Positions 21,132-31,859 of a stretch of DNA of 64,000 nucleotides are shown here, in pieces. The notes under the pieces were generated by a model that was given only the letters and a program-made list of their open reading frames with translations, made no database searches and was not told the origin of the DNA. The first letter of the stretch is position 1. Every line of letters begins with the position of its first letter. The stretch is from Symbiodinium sp. CCMP2592. Taxonomy: Eukaryota; Sar; Dinophyceae; Suessiales; Symbiodiniaceae. The stretch covers positions 466,501-530,500 of the forward strand of contig CAJNDT010003480.1 in NCBI GenBank assembly GCA_905221615.1, read 5' to 3'. A program made the position numbers and the translations under genes.

Positions 21132-21347
21132 CTAGGTCGTCTGCAATGCATGTAATACCATAGAAACAGGAGTCCGAACAATTAGTAGCATGATTCCTTG
21201 GCCGTCCATACAAGCGACAATGCACCATAAGAGCCTGTTCTGAATATTGAGGATCCTGTCGTTGCAATCAGGTTGCTTAGGAGGAGCCTTGAAGGAATCA
21301 TCCATACCAAGCTGTAGCATGGCGCCGAAGCGCCGATCGTCGGACAT
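21132..21347 (-). CDS. Minus-strand ORF, 71 aa, unknown
   Basis: ATG to TAG, starting MSDDRRFGAMLQLGMDDSFK, with a hydrophobic C-terminal half (GIMLLIVRTPVSMVLHAL). A real ATG and even codon use make it plausible as a small gene or first exon. No family recognised. Confidence 0.35.
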   Translation of the reverse strand: MSDDRRFGAMLQLGMDDSFKAPPKQPDCNDRILNIQNRLLWCIVACMDGQGIMLLIVRTPVSMVLHALQTT

Positions 21348-21571
21348 CCGTTATAGACATTCTATTTTTAGCCGTTTCGGTTGAGATTGGCGTTCTTCCG
21401 CCTGTGACCTGCAAATTGTTATCAAAAGGCACTTCATTCCAAAATCACAGCTTGTTATTTAAATTCTGAGCACGCTTTCGCCAAGAATGCCGTCTGCCCA
21501 CGCAGAGTAGTTACATTACGGACTTTTGTGCCAGGAGCTGTTGGCATTGCAAGCACATAGATCATGAATCC

Positions 21572-21769
21572 TTGTACAGGTTTACAGGGTCATTTCGGGG
21601 CTTACGCTTGGATGTTAATGTCCAAGGTCAGGGAGTGATATCATTGCAGACCAGGGCCGATAACTTTGTCAAGCTAACTTGTTCTAGGTGTGGCTGCCGC
21701 AAAAGGGCGGCTGGGATCAATCGGACACAACCTGCATGTATGAAGTGTACTGTGCTCGTCAATGTATAA
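21572..21769 (+). CDS. Candidate island with CxxC pairs
   Basis: Contains LTCSRCGCRKRAAG and later PACMKC, spacing that could form a zinc ribbon. No clear splice sites; may be chance. Confidence 0.25.
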   Translation: MYRFTGSFRGLRLDVNVQGQGVISLQTRADNFVKLTCSRCGCRKRAAGINRTQPACMKCTVLVNV

Positions 21770-21819
21770 TGCAAGGTACACTGATGCAATACTTGCAATG
21801 GGTGTATGTATGTGCGTGT

Positions 21820-21985
21820 GTATACATATATATATATACATATAAATATATATATATATATATATATATGATATTATATATATATATATATATAGTTATG
21901 TTTATAGTTATATATATATGTATGCATATATATATATATATACTTGTGCAAATGCTGGTGCACATATGTGTATATACATATACAC
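21820..21985. repeat. (TA)n/(TACA)n microsatellite
   Basis: Near-pure TA runs with CA interruptions. Confidence 0.95.
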
Positions 21986-22136
21986 ATGCGACCCGGAGAG
22001 TGTTCGCCTGAATTGAGAGAGCCTCGCGTGTACGCGCGCGCGCATGTGCAGCAGGCCTTCTTCATGATGGCACTTAGTGGCCTGTGGCTGTGGCTCTTCG
22101 GCGTGTGCCTGGGCCAAGAAGCTCTTGAAGTGGAAT

Positions 22137-22233
22137 ACTATAGCGGCCTCCATCATTACCTCTTATACTATCCTTATGATAATGTATAGTATGCTGGGCC
22201 GCAAAACCCTAGTCTATTTATCAAGGCCCCTAT
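22137..22233. mobile_element. MITE family D copy
   Basis: The ends are 'agcggcctccatcattacct' and 'tatttatcaaggcccctatt'; the centre is 'cttatgataatgtatagta'. Confidence 0.8.
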
Positions 22234-22465
22234 TGCTAGTGCTCTCTTTATGCAGCTGCCGCAGCAGCAGAAACGCCAAAGACTTGTATTGGACTAAGTG
22301 TGTGCTGCGAACAGAACTGACGGCCGCCGGCACTGGATACTGGACTGCAGCATGGCATGTGCAACATTAGACGATTTGAAGTGATGCTTTGCTGACTGGT
22401 GCTACTTGTAGCTAGTTAAAGCTTTTGCTCGGGTGCCGGTGTGCAAGCTTCCATCAGTAAGGCAG

Positions 22466-22839
22466 GCGAGTCACTGCTTGGGGTGAGTGTGCTGCCTTTT
22501 ACAAAACCGGAGAACAGACTACATGTTCGGACAGCCATGCCGTCCAGCGCGTGCTGAACCTGAGCATTTGCCTGGCTAGGTTTTGGACATTCATGGTCAT
22601 CGAGCTGCCAAAGGACCTATGATTGCCCCTGTCAGAGCATCTCGGATCACTTGGCCCGGATTCTAGATCTGAGTGCCTGTTCCAGGGTGGAGAGCCCGGG
22701 ATTCCGCATTTCAGAAGCCGGCGCGCCAGGACCTGGGTCCCTACAGTCAGATGAGCTCGCTGTCCATGTTCCTGATGCGAGCCTTCCCAGCCGCCGGACC
22801 CAAGGAGTCTTTCTGGATGTGCACAGCCATCTACCCTCG
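22466..22839 (+). CDS. Two-exon island with a GA-AG intron (22614-22729)
   Basis: Exon 1 (about 22466-22613) reads VTAWGECAAFYKTGEQTTCS ... RVLNLSICLARFWTFMVIEL then PK. Exon 2 (22730-22839) reads DLGPYSQMSSLSMFLMRAFP then AAGPKESFWMCTAIYP and ends before GTTGTT. Joining AAAG to GACCTGGG is phase 0 and restores one frame; read through, exon 1 would stop at TGA 22620. The 116-bp intron begins GACCTA and ends CCAG, with AGGACCT repeated at both junctions. GA donors are known in dinoflagellates. Function unknown; hydrophobic segments suggest a membrane protein. Confidence 0.5.
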
Positions 22840-23184
22840 GTTGTTCCGTAATTTTTCTATGGTTTGGGATCATATATCCTGGTTGAGTTTGAGGGAGCAA
22901 GGAGAATCCTTGCAGAGATCCTTTCTGCATCGATAGAGACATGAGTCCCGTTGCATCTGCGGTCTTTTGTCCTGAGAACTGGTAACATCTGAATAAGGGT
23001 CTGATTAAAGTATTTGCTTATAGTCCCAAGACAATGACAGCATGAAAAAATGTAGTCCCTGGCACCATATCACAAGTATGAAGGTCCCGTTATTAGGTTC
23101 GCTGTAGCTGGTCTTGGAGCCTTTGTAGCATTCGTTGGGCACGTAGCAGACGGAGTTTGCCATTTGTCGTTTTACCGTATCAGT

Positions 23185-23382
23185 GACGAAACAAGAGCTA
23201 CTTCGGTGAAAGCATTGATGCATCAGCTTGCTGAGATGAAAGAGACCAACGATGTCAGCTACGAGTTCAAGTTTGACCATGTGCTGATACTCGCGAGGGT
23301 CTCAGCAACCGCTCAAGAGCAAGCCAATGTGGCCGCGGGCGGATCCGAAGCCCCATTCTACTTGCAAAGGCCCGAATCATAG
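23185..23382 (+). CDS. Candidate exon (SVKALMHQLAEMKETNDVSY)
   Basis: Open to TAG at 23380. Reads DETRATSVKALMHQLAEMKE then TNDVSYEFKFDHV. The minus strand is also open here, so strand is not certain. Confidence 0.3.
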   Translation, partial: DETRATSVKALMHQLAEMKETNDVSYEFKFDHVLILARVSATAQEQANVAAGGSEAPFYLQRPES

Positions 23383-23477
23383 AGCCGTTACAGTAGCCCC
23401 TCTCGTGAACACTATGCTAGTGAAGTCTTGCTTCGACTTTCGTTTCTCCGCTCTCCATTCACACTGTAGTATCAGCA

Positions 23478-23722
23478 TGAAGGATCCTGAGTCGATGAAG
23501 CAGCCGGGTATCGGGTCTAGGACTATTTTGCCGGAGAGGTGCGCAGATGGGTCTTCTGAGGGTGAGGCCCTACTTCATCGCACCATTCTAGCGAACAGGC
23601 GCTTCAAGACATGGCATGACAAAGGAGCAAGGATGGACTCACCTGTCATGGAAGAGAGCAAAATATTCAGTCATTACAATATACACTCCTATAGCACTGG
23701 CATTGATGGATTACATGCGTAG
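23478..23722 (+). CDS. Candidate C-terminal exon, unknown
   Basis: Reads MKDPESMKQPGIGSRTILPE, then GSSEGEALLHRTILANRRFK and a stop after TGIDGLHA. Charged, soluble-protein-like. Follows the 23185 island on the same strand but in a different frame, so an intron would separate them. Confidence 0.4.
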
Positions 23723-24069
23723 CTGGCTTAGCTAAGGTCACATGGCGTCGTGTGACTGAATGCTTTCTGTGCATTGACAATTCAAGCATGCCGTGGTCGA
23801 GACCGTAAAGACAAACCAACCCATGGCGGAAACCTTGAAGCTGGAATCCTCAAATCCTTCGCAGTTCCTCAAGTGTTAAACACCTTCACAAGGAAACTTA
23901 GATAGCACCCGTCAAGATGTCTCGTGGAACCCTGAAACCTTGAAACCCTAAACCTTAAACCGTAACCCGAACCCAGGCCTGTGTCTTTGTGATCATGATG
24001 ATGGGGTGGGCTCCGACGAGGCAGGGATCTCTGCCAGAAGCCCGCAAGACGCCAAAAATCAAAAGGGTT

Positions 24070-24132
24070 TAATATAGGGGTTAAATAATCAGAATAGGGA
24101 ATAGGGTTTGTTGGGTTCCCTTTAGGTACAGC

Positions 24133-24170
<38 letters not shown>

Positions 24171-24200
24171 GCCTAACCCCATTCTAATTACCCTTATAGA
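24070..24200. mobile_element. Probable MITE family D with (TA)n core
   Basis: 'aatataggggttaaataatc' at one end and 'cattctaattacccttatag' at the other, with (TA)n at 24129-24168 in between. Ends are diverged. Confidence 0.5.
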
Positions 24201-24369
24201 TCCCGTTAGCGGAACCCTTATAGATCCCGTCAAAGGATGCCTTGTGTAGATCCCGCGAGCCGCGGGTCGCAGGACAGAGATCGAGGAGGAGGATGACAAG
24301 GAGCTGGCCAAGGCTCCTTCGAACACAACAAAAGAAACAAGGCCAATAGAAATACAAATAATGTGTACC

Positions 24370-24530
24370 ATACAGATATATATATATATATATATGTATA
24401 ATGTGCACATGGATCTGTATGCATGCACATATGGGTGTGCATATATATATATATATACACATAATTGCATACATATACATATATACATATACACATACAT
24501 ACATACATATATACATACATACTCATACAT
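24370..24530. repeat. TA/CA microsatellite
   Basis: (TA)n and (TACA)n runs. Confidence 0.9.
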
Positions 24531-24819
24531 TACGGGCTCCACACGGGTTCCACAGCGGTCGCTATACGGGCTCCGTTCAGTTTCTACAACGGATTCTGCT
24601 GGGCCGCGGGTTGGGTTCTCTAACTTAGCGTCCTTTTTTTGGGTCCCTGTTCTATTGACTGTGATGCACTTGTGCTCGTTGGAGTTCCATGAAGTGTAGG
24701 GGGCGATCTTGCATTCTTGAATTCAGGGTGTTTTTTGGTGGGATCTTGCGGTTTCACTGGGGTTGCTAGTGTCCGAACCCCTTCGTGAAGAAACCCTGCG
24801 GGAATCGATCCCGCGATTT

Positions 24820-24975
24820 GAGGTTTAGTTTAGGGTTTGGTTTGTTTTGGGGTTTTAGGGTTTAGGGTTCAGAGTTTTGAGGTTTTAGGCTTTAGGGGTT
24901 GGGGCTTTGGGTGTTAGGTTTCAGGGCTTTAGGGGTTTAGGGGTTTGGGCTTCAGGGTTTTGGGGTTTTACAGGT
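24820..24975. repeat. TTTAGGG telomere-like block
   Basis: Imperfect TTTAGGG/TTTGGGG units; an inverted AAACCC patch follows at 25130-25185. Confidence 0.85.
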
Positions 24976-25194
24976 TTCAGAAAGTAGCTTGGGTCTTATA
25001 TGGCATTGCGAATTTGACTATGTCGTATCTATGTGAGTGTGCCATCCCTGTATCTTCACCTCCCAACAATCCCTTAAACCAACGCCCTAAACGCCGCAGC
25101 AAAAAAGGAGACACACACACACAACAAAAAGGACTAAATCCCTAAACCCACTAAACCTAAACCTCTAAACCCCAACCCCTAAACCTTAAGCTAG

Positions 25195-25290
25195 AGTCTC
25201 CTTAGAACTTGTTTTTCAGTTTTGCTCCTATAGAACCCTAGAGAATATTTTGTTTTTTGTCATTATGGTTCTAAGGGGGTATTGTAAATC
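25195..25290. repeat. Dispersed repeat family I
   Basis: Shares 'agagaatatt' and 'attatggttctaaggggg' in the same order with 59325-59420. Confidence 0.65.
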
Positions 25291-25604
25291 CCTAAAGTCC
25301 AAACCGACCCTTTCCTTTGGCGCGCTCCGTAAGGCGAACAAGAAGACCAAGGCCAAGAAGCTCGCCAAGGCTCTTAGCTGAGGCCAGGAGCACAGCCAGA
25401 CGGCCGCTACAGGAGTTTTAATTGTAGGTATACGAGTATACTATTGTATTGTTGTAGTATAGTGTATAGTATAGTGTTGAAAAGTCTAGTCTCTTGTAGT
25501 ATCCGATCGTATTCATGTTTTGCAGGGCTAAACAGGGCTTGATGGCTGCAAGAGTCCAGGGTTCTCGCAAGACCAAGTTCGGATTTGTAGCCATGCAGGC
25601 GGTG

Positions 25605-25796
25605 CATATGGGAGTTTCCGGAATTAGGGGACCCACTAAATAGTAGGACCCTTCCTGTAAGGGCCCCAAAAGAAGGTACAAGGTGCCCCTAATTCGCGGA
25701 AACCCTAAACCCTTTATAGAACCCTTATAGATCCCTTTAAGGAACCCTTAAAGGATCCTTTTCAAGGTACCCCTAAATTTTCGGAAACTCCCATAT
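25605..25796. mobile_element. MITE family C, long copy
   Basis: The outer ends CATATGGGAGTTTCCGGAAT and AATTTTCGGAAACTCCCATA match well. A second inner end ('aattcgcggaaaccctaaac', 25692-25711) suggests an insertion or nested copy; between them lie 'ttatagatccctttaagg' oligo repeats. Confidence 0.8.
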
Positions 25797-26734
25797 TCTT
25801 TCGGAATGCGTGATAGGAGTGCGGTGAGGCAGCGACTTGAGCTTGAGAGTGATTCAGTGGCAGAGCGTGCGATAAAGTAGCAGCCAGAAAGTTGGAACAT
25901 TACTATCCTCATGCCCTTAATCTAAAAAAGGCGATCCCAGCAGAAATCATCCCAAATCTATGTTCCAACTTTTTGTAGTTCGCTATAGAGTCTCACAGAC
26001 CAACCCAGGGAGGGAGAGAGAGAGAGAGAGAGAGCGAGGTAATTTAGAAGAGAAAAGCAGTTGTCTTTCTAGATGGTCGAAACAGGATTCACTTGACATC
26101 TCGACGAGAAGAGGCAGCTCGGTGAAGTGGAAGATCCCTCATGTTCATCATAACGGCTCTTACTTTCAACTTCTATTATTATATATTAGTATTAAGCTTA
26201 TAGGCTACTGGTGCCGTTGTCCTTGTAATTACCTGTAATTAGGAATTGTCCCCCACCCCCGCCCATTCACCACCTACCCTAGCTCATTGCGGTTCGCATG
26301 CCATGGCATGCTGCGTCTCCGGGAACTCCGAGCTGCCTCTGCAGATCTATGCCAGATCGCTGACAGATGATGCGGATGCCGCTCGGCAACGCTTTCGTAG
26401 ATATCAAGAGCTCCTTGAAGTTTAAGCTCCCTATGCGATCTCGACACAGTTCTCGACTCCTAAATCCTGCAGAGCTTCCGCATTACCAAAAGATTGCGAT
26501 GATTTTCCCCATGTGTCTGCTGGCGGTTCTCATACCGCGACTCGCAGCGAACAGTTACGATCAACCTTTGCCAAGCATTCTAAAGAACTTCTTAGACCGC
26601 TTTACACAGTTTGCCTCTGCCTGTCCACTTTCGTGCCACGTTGGTTGCAAGAGTTATCATCGGCAAAACCAATACGAACTTGTCTGCTGATGCCGCTGCT
26701 GCTCCTGTTGCATTCCGCTACCACTCCCAGTGCT

Positions 26735-26931
26735 GCAACAACTACTGCTGCTACTGCTACTGCTACTGCTACTGCTACTGCCACTGCCACTGCCACTGCC
26801 ACTGCCACTGCCACTGCCACTGCCACTGCCACTGCCACTGCCACTGCCACTGCCACTGCCACTGCCACTGCCACTGCCACTGCCACTGCCACTGCTACTG
26901 CTACTGCTACTGCTACTGCTTGCTGCGGCTG

Positions 26932-27015
<84 letters not shown>

Positions 27016-27056
27016 AACTACTACTCCTACTATTACTACTACTACTACTACTACTG

Positions 27057-27120
<64 letters not shown>

Positions 27121-27139
27121 CGCCACTGTACTGCTACTG

Positions 27140-27198
<59 letters not shown>

Positions 27199-27199
27199 G

Positions 27200-27231
<32 letters not shown>

Positions 27232-27266
27232 GTACTACTGTACTACTGCTACTGCTACTACTACTG

Positions 27267-27300
<34 letters not shown>

Positions 27301-27395
27301 GCTACTACTACTACTACTGCTACTACTACTACTGCTACTACTACTAATAATAATAATGCTAGCACTACTAGCACTACCTTCTGCCACGATTGATG
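26735..27395. repeat. Long (CTG/CCACTG/CTA) triplet block
   Basis: CTGCTA, then CCACTG hexamers (about 26775-26890), then CTA triplets to about 27345 with few interruptions. All overlapping open frames, up to 260 codons, are low complexity. Confidence 0.95.
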
Positions 27396-27419
27396 TTACT
27401 GTTGCTGCTGAAAGACTTC

Positions 27420-27800
27420 TCTCGCGCTGCTGCTGCTGCTGCTGCTGGGCCTGAGGCTGCTGTTGCAGCTGCTGCTGCGCGGCTATAACTGTTGTGCTTC
27501 CCGTTGCCACGGCTGAGAATGCCGCTATTGCAATGCTCACGCTTACATCGTGTTGTTTCCGGTCGGTGTCTGTGTCATCGCCGTCATCACCATCACCATC
27601 ATCATCACCAGCAAGCACCGTCAAAATCATGGCAGCTCATCTTCAGCATTGTCTTCACCGATCATCATCATCATCATCACCACGATCATCCGCACCAACA
27701 ACAACATCATCGCCACCAGTCTTCACCCTCACCCTCATTATCATCATCATCACCACCACCTTCATCGCTATCACTGTCATCATTATACTTCTCCTGACCA
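27420..27800. repeat. CTG and ATC/CAC triplet-rich block
   Basis: A CTG run at 27425-27475, then ATC/ATCACC-rich DNA at 27570-27790. His/Ser/Ile-rich frames result. Confidence 0.85.
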
Positions 27801-27984
27801 GTATCATCATTCTGTGGGGCTTATCTTCTGTGTTGATCCAGAACCGCCATCCATCCTCCTCCACAGCTCATCGTCGCCGTTTCTTGTGACGCTTGACAAG
27901 GCGTGGTGTTGGCTATGGTTTTTGTCGTCGCTGTCACAGTATCTTCGTCGTGATGGCTGTCGTTCCTATTGCCAGTATCCAAAA

Positions 27985-28062
27985 CCCCTAAACCCCTAAA
28001 CCCTAAATCCCTGAACCCTAAACCCTCAACCCTAAACTTCCTAAACCCAAACCCTAAGCCCC
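27985..28062. repeat. AAACCCT telomere-like block
   Basis: About nine CCCTAAA-type units. Confidence 0.9.
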
Positions 28063-28110
28063 ATTTCATCGGTCATTGCTGCAATCGATGTAGCAGCGCT
28101 GCAGATACCA

Positions 28111-28204
28111 TCGGGGCCTAAATGCTTACCTACACTATTTTAGGGGGTTCCCTTGAAATGGGTCTATAAAGGCTATTATGAAGATTTAGTATAGGGGCCT
28201 TACA
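28111..28204. mobile_element. MITE family D, truncated copy
   Basis: The left end 'tcggggcctaaatgcttacc' is followed by the usual body, but the right TIR is missing; it runs head-to-tail into the next copy. Confidence 0.65.
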
Positions 28205-28302
28205 ACAATTGCCTCTACTATTTTGGCGGGTTCCTGCTTATATTTGTAGTAGAGTGGCCCCCCCCAAAAAAAACCCTGTTCGAATGACTAAGGCCCCTTT
28301 AC
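28190..28302. mobile_element. MITE family D copy upstream of the ankyrin gene
   Basis: The ends are 'agtataggggccttacaaca' and 'cgaatgactaaggccccttt'. It lies about 15 bp before the proposed ATG. Confidence 0.8.
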
Positions 28303-28316
28303 TACCATCTATTTGC

Positions 28317-30607
28317 ATGGCTCAGGCTGCCCCCATGCTCTTCCCCATGTACACCGTCTCTGCAGATGCGCTGCTGAAGATGACAAAGGTCGTGCCGCAC
28401 GAGGAGTTAAAGGCCGGAGACCAAGAGCTCGGAAGAACAAAAAGGTACCTCATAACAAGGCGAATGTACCATGTTTAAGGTCATATCCGTTTTCTAGAGG
28501 TATACGTGTATATATATATATATTGAATATATATATATATATGTTGTTTACTCTGGAAGATGGAAGCCTGAATTCTGAATAGCTGCCGACAGTACCACAT
28601 CAGGGCAGCTTGGCCTGGGTATACCGCTTGTTCTATTTATCAAGGCCCGGGTAGCTTCGCTGTGGCTACATGCCACTGCATCACTACATCATGGCGGGAA
28701 GCTTCAACTTTTCCAGGATTTGGGGCTAAGGGGTCGCTGTTAAAAACCAAGGCAGGCCAAAAGGCAAAAGGCTTCAATACCGAAACAGCACTGCCTACAA
28801 GGGGCCTCAACTCTCCAGAGCTTCGTGCTACTTAGGGCTTACCCTAAGGCCCCAAAGTAGTTGCTTTTTGGGGTTCATATTTAGAATCCTATAAGGTAAT
28901 CCCAAAAAGGGGCCTAGGGCTTAGAGCATCCTCCAGGCACAGGGCCAGCTCGTGGAATTCATTGACGGCCTGGGGAGGGCAGCCTTCGTTTCGCACCAGT
29001 GGCTTACGAAGCAGCATCCGGACCCCGACTTCCTGCAGATGCGCACTCTGCAGGACGCCATAAGGCGGATTCTGAAGGGCTCTGGGTGCCTGTCTTTGGA
29101 CCCCATCACAGAAGCAGTGGTGCGTGGAGCAAAGCCACGTCCCATGAAGGATTTTCAGTCCAAGGCACTCTTCTTCTGGTACGACTATTTCTCAGTTCCG
29201 CAGCTACATCATCCGACACTGGCTAAGGAATCAGACAACCCCCACCAAGCCAGCGCCATCAACAGCATCCCAGCATACGTTGCCAGGTGCGAGCTTTTCC
29301 TTGCGCTTTGTCCGATTCTCGACTGCCCCGTCGAGGACAAGGTGCTAACAGCAGCGACCTGGAGCGGCAGGGGCTGGTGCCGCCTAGAACGAGCTGCGCG
29401 CGAGCTGTCGCCATGCAGTACTTGGATACTTCTTATTCGAAGCCAGACCTCCATGGAAGCTGTTGGCACGGTGCTGTCCTTTCCCAGCGGCTCCGTCGGG
29501 GAAGGCGACTTCGGCGTTGCGGCAGATCGGCAAAAGCTGGCCCCGGTGTTGCGGAAAATCCTCATGCAGAAGCTGAAGCATTGTCTGCGAGTGGGTGACC
29601 TGCCCGGATTCCGACGCCACTTGAATCTCCAGGCGGTTTACTTGCGGGGGCTTGAGATTGAGCCCGTGACCGGCCTGCTTCCCAGCGAAAGTGATGATGC
29701 AGTGATCGAGTTTCTTCACCAAAATGGCTTGAGGAGGGTCGGCGAGGCGGACAGCGCGGGGTGGCGGCCCTTACACTATGCAGCGCTAGCCGGCAACGTG
29801 GAGGTGCTGCGAGGCCTGCTGGAGAAGCGCGCCGGCTTGAACAGGCGGACATGGAAGGACGAGCCGATGCTGGGCTTGCCGCCTTGGATGTCGGCGCTGG
29901 ATCTGGCTGTGCTTTTCAAGCACCACGACGCCATACACTTGCTGCTTGCAGCAAGAGCTCAGGTTGAAGGTGGAATAATGCCGGCTATCCATGCAGCGGC
30001 CAGTTCAGACAGCGCAGAGAGCATCCGCTTGCTGTGTGCCTCCGGTGCCAGGCCACTGACCCGCGACCTGCTTGGCATCTCCACCTTGCAGTGCGCAGCT
30101 GGGGTTGCGTCCCTTGAGGCCCTAGAGGAGACGCTGATGCAGGGCCGCCCGGGCTCGCTGGATCTGTCCCGGGCACTCTTCGATGCCTCATGGTTCAAAG
30201 GCGGCTCCGCCGTGGTGCAGCGATTGCTTACCCTCCGTGCCGATGTCAACTTTCAGATGAACCCCGCACGCGACTACAGAGCGCCGGGCCGGCTCGTCTT
30301 TGCAGGGAAGTCCTTGCAGTACCGGCTCGGCAAAGGCGAGGCGACTGTTCTGGCGACTCACGCCTATCACCTGCACGGCAGCACGCCTCTGATGCAGGCC
30401 ATCCGGTCCGGGCAACACGAAGCCGCTGCGACCCTGATCGCAGCCGGTGCGAGACTGGACATCCGCAACTGCCGGAGTTGGACCGCGGCCGACTTTGCCC
30501 GTGGCCAGGCGATCCCACGGTTTTTGCAGCTGGGCCTGGACGGAGATCGGTCAGAGTGCCAGAGAGTGGCCTCTCGCGCACTCTCCACTGACTACGTCTC
30601 GATCTAA
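28317..30607 (+). CDS. Ankyrin-repeat protein with N-terminal FVSHQW domain, two exons
   Basis: Proposed exons 28317-28412 and 28937-30607 give about 588 aa. Exon 1 ends VVPHEELK; exon 2 continues AQGQLVEFIDGLGRAAFVSH, the order I recall for dinoflagellate relatives. The intron (28413-28936) starts GCCGGA and ends CTCCAG: a GC-AG, phase-0 intron. Exon 2 has no ATG at its start and is open upstream only to a TAG at 28922, so a separate first exon is required. Landmarks: FVSHQW (about 49-54), WYDYFSVPQ (about 113-121), GWCRLE (about 178-183), and ankyrin repeats from about residue 304 (GWRPLHYAALAGNVEVLRGL) to about 560 (GSTPLMQAIRSGQHEAAATL). No signal peptide or membrane segment. Likely a cytosolic interaction protein; the N-terminal domain is only loosely TIR-like and its activity is unknown. 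The start may instead be Met at 28334. Confidence 0.85.
28413..28936 (+). other. GC-AG intron of the ankyrin gene
   Basis: 524 bp with donor AAAG|GCCGGA and acceptor CCAG|GCAC. It contains a (TA)n tract near 28510-28545 and a family-E MITE (28838-28915) that ends about 21 bp before the acceptor. Confidence 0.7.
28838..28915. mobile_element. MITE family E in the ankyrin intron
   Basis: 'taccctaaggccccaaagta' at the left; the right end is shortened to 'aaaaaggggcctagggc'. Confidence 0.75.
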
Positions 30608-30681
30608 CTTCGATTCGGCAGACCCCCCAACCCCAGGGGTCCAAGTATCCTCTTACGAGGTCTTCGCAGATATTCAAGCGC

Positions 30682-30684
<3 letters not shown>

Positions 30685-30725
<41 letters not shown>

Positions 30726-30727
30726 TA
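30685..30727. repeat. (TA)n microsatellite
   Basis: A near-pure TA run followed by a short CA run. Confidence 0.95.
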
Positions 30728-30801
30728 CTATGCTACGATTTGGTTTTTTGGGGGAACAAAACTCCTAGCTGTGAAGGTGCTGTTTCGGCTGAGCCCCACA
30801 G

Positions 30802-30972
30802 CTGAATGTCGGAGAAGAAGCTTTCCAGCACCTCCAAGAGGTGCTGGGCTCTGATCCTGTCTCTTGCAATGTGGCCGGGGGACAGTTGAATCGTTCTCTG
30901 CTGCTATCACGTGCTAGGCAGCATAACGATGCCGATGCACAATTTTCCAGCCGCAGACCGATTTGCAAATGA
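30802..30972 (+). CDS. Candidate terminal exon, 56 aa, stop TGA
   Basis: After 'gagccccacag' the frame reads LNVGEEAFQHLQEVLGSDPV, then GGQLNRSLLLSRARQHNDAD and stops. The frame is closed just upstream (TGA 30790), so it should be a spliced exon. It lies after the ankyrin stop (30607) and probably belongs to another transcript. Function unknown. Confidence 0.5.
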   Translation: MNVGEEAFQHLQEVLGSDPVSCNVAGGQLNRSLLLSRARQHNDADAQFSSRRPICK

Positions 30973-31149
30973 TTTTCGGTCGACAGGTTTGTGACACCGA
31001 GCTCGGGTATCCTTGCCTGCGCTGTCTGCGAAAGTGTAAGGACGCAACTTCACTGCATAGTTTTGGGAATCATTTGGGGCAAGCATGGATCGGGATCAAA
31101 GGTTGGATGCCGGGTTTGGGTGTCCGATGTGCGACTCGATGTGCGAGCA

Positions 31150-31245
31150 TTTCGGTGCTTGTAACCATACTTATTTTACATCTAGCTCCAATTAAGGTGC
31201 CTATAACTTATAACTTATGATTACTAAGTCTCATGAACCTCCAAG
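31150..31245. mobile_element. MITE family A, degraded
   Basis: The right end 'attactaagtctcatgaacc' then 'tccaagc' and an internal 'gtaaccatacttatttta'; the left end is not recognisable. Confidence 0.5.
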
Positions 31246-31575
31246 CACTGGGGATCCATGACCTTGGAAGATGTCTCTCGCAAAACGCGCCGGCAGAGCG
31301 GAAGATCCCAGTGTTCATCATCCGGGCTGCTGCGGTGTCAGCTGGATGCTAGGGTTTAGGGTTTTGGGTTTAGGCTATATTATATAATAATGAAGTGGTG
31401 GTGCATTATAATTAGCCATAAACCGCTTCATGAGTATTGCACAACAGCTTCCATCAGGGATGCTGCGATCATTGTTTTAAATTCAGGAGTGCTGTTTTTG
31501 CAGCTATTGTGCGTCTTGGGCTGTATTTATGTTCATACATACTTGTATGAAATGAGATTATGAATCAACAAGTAA

Positions 31576-31648
31576 GTCTGTATATATATATACACATATA
31601 TATATATATACACATATATATATATATATACATACATATATATATACA
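31576..31648. repeat. (TA)n/(TACA)n microsatellite
   Basis: A TA-rich tract. Confidence 0.95.
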
Positions 31649-31650
31649 AG

Positions 31651-31751
31651 ATAAGGCAAATGATCTGAAGATCACTCTCATCGCGACTGTCGTCCTCCGC
31701 GAGGTCCAGCGCCCAGCTCTGAGAGCGGCGGGCAGCCTGTTGCCTTCGAGG
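31651..31751 (+). CDS. Candidate exon (DLKITLIATVVLREVQRPAL)
   Basis: Reads DKAN then DLKITLIATVVLREVQRPAL and RAAGSLLPS, ending CGAG|GTGTAG just before a family-A MITE. Likely a coding exon whose donor abuts the element. Confidence 0.4.
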
Positions 31752-31755
31752 TGTA

Positions 31756-31853
31756 GACTTAGTAACTTGGGTTATAATTAAGGTAACTATACTTATAACT
31801 CCAGTTAGGGTACTTATAACCTTAATTACTAAGTCCCATGATCCTCCAAGTAG
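31756..31853. mobile_element. MITE family A, left end truncated
   Basis: Starts inside the TIR (ACTTAGTAACTTGGGTTATA); the right end GTCCCATGATCCTCCAAGTA is intact. The missing left end lies exactly at the proposed exon donor. Confidence 0.8.
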
Positions 31854-31859
31854 GATTTA

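Noticed and set aside
24790-24830. tRNA-like T-arm (GCGGGAATCGATCCCGC)
   Set aside because: The loop does not match TTCRA on either strand and no acceptor, D or anticodon arm could be placed around it.
26513-27393. Open frames up to 260 codons
   Set aside because: They exist only because triplet repeats contain no stops; amino acid content is Cys/Tyr, Leu/Pro or Thr homopolymer.
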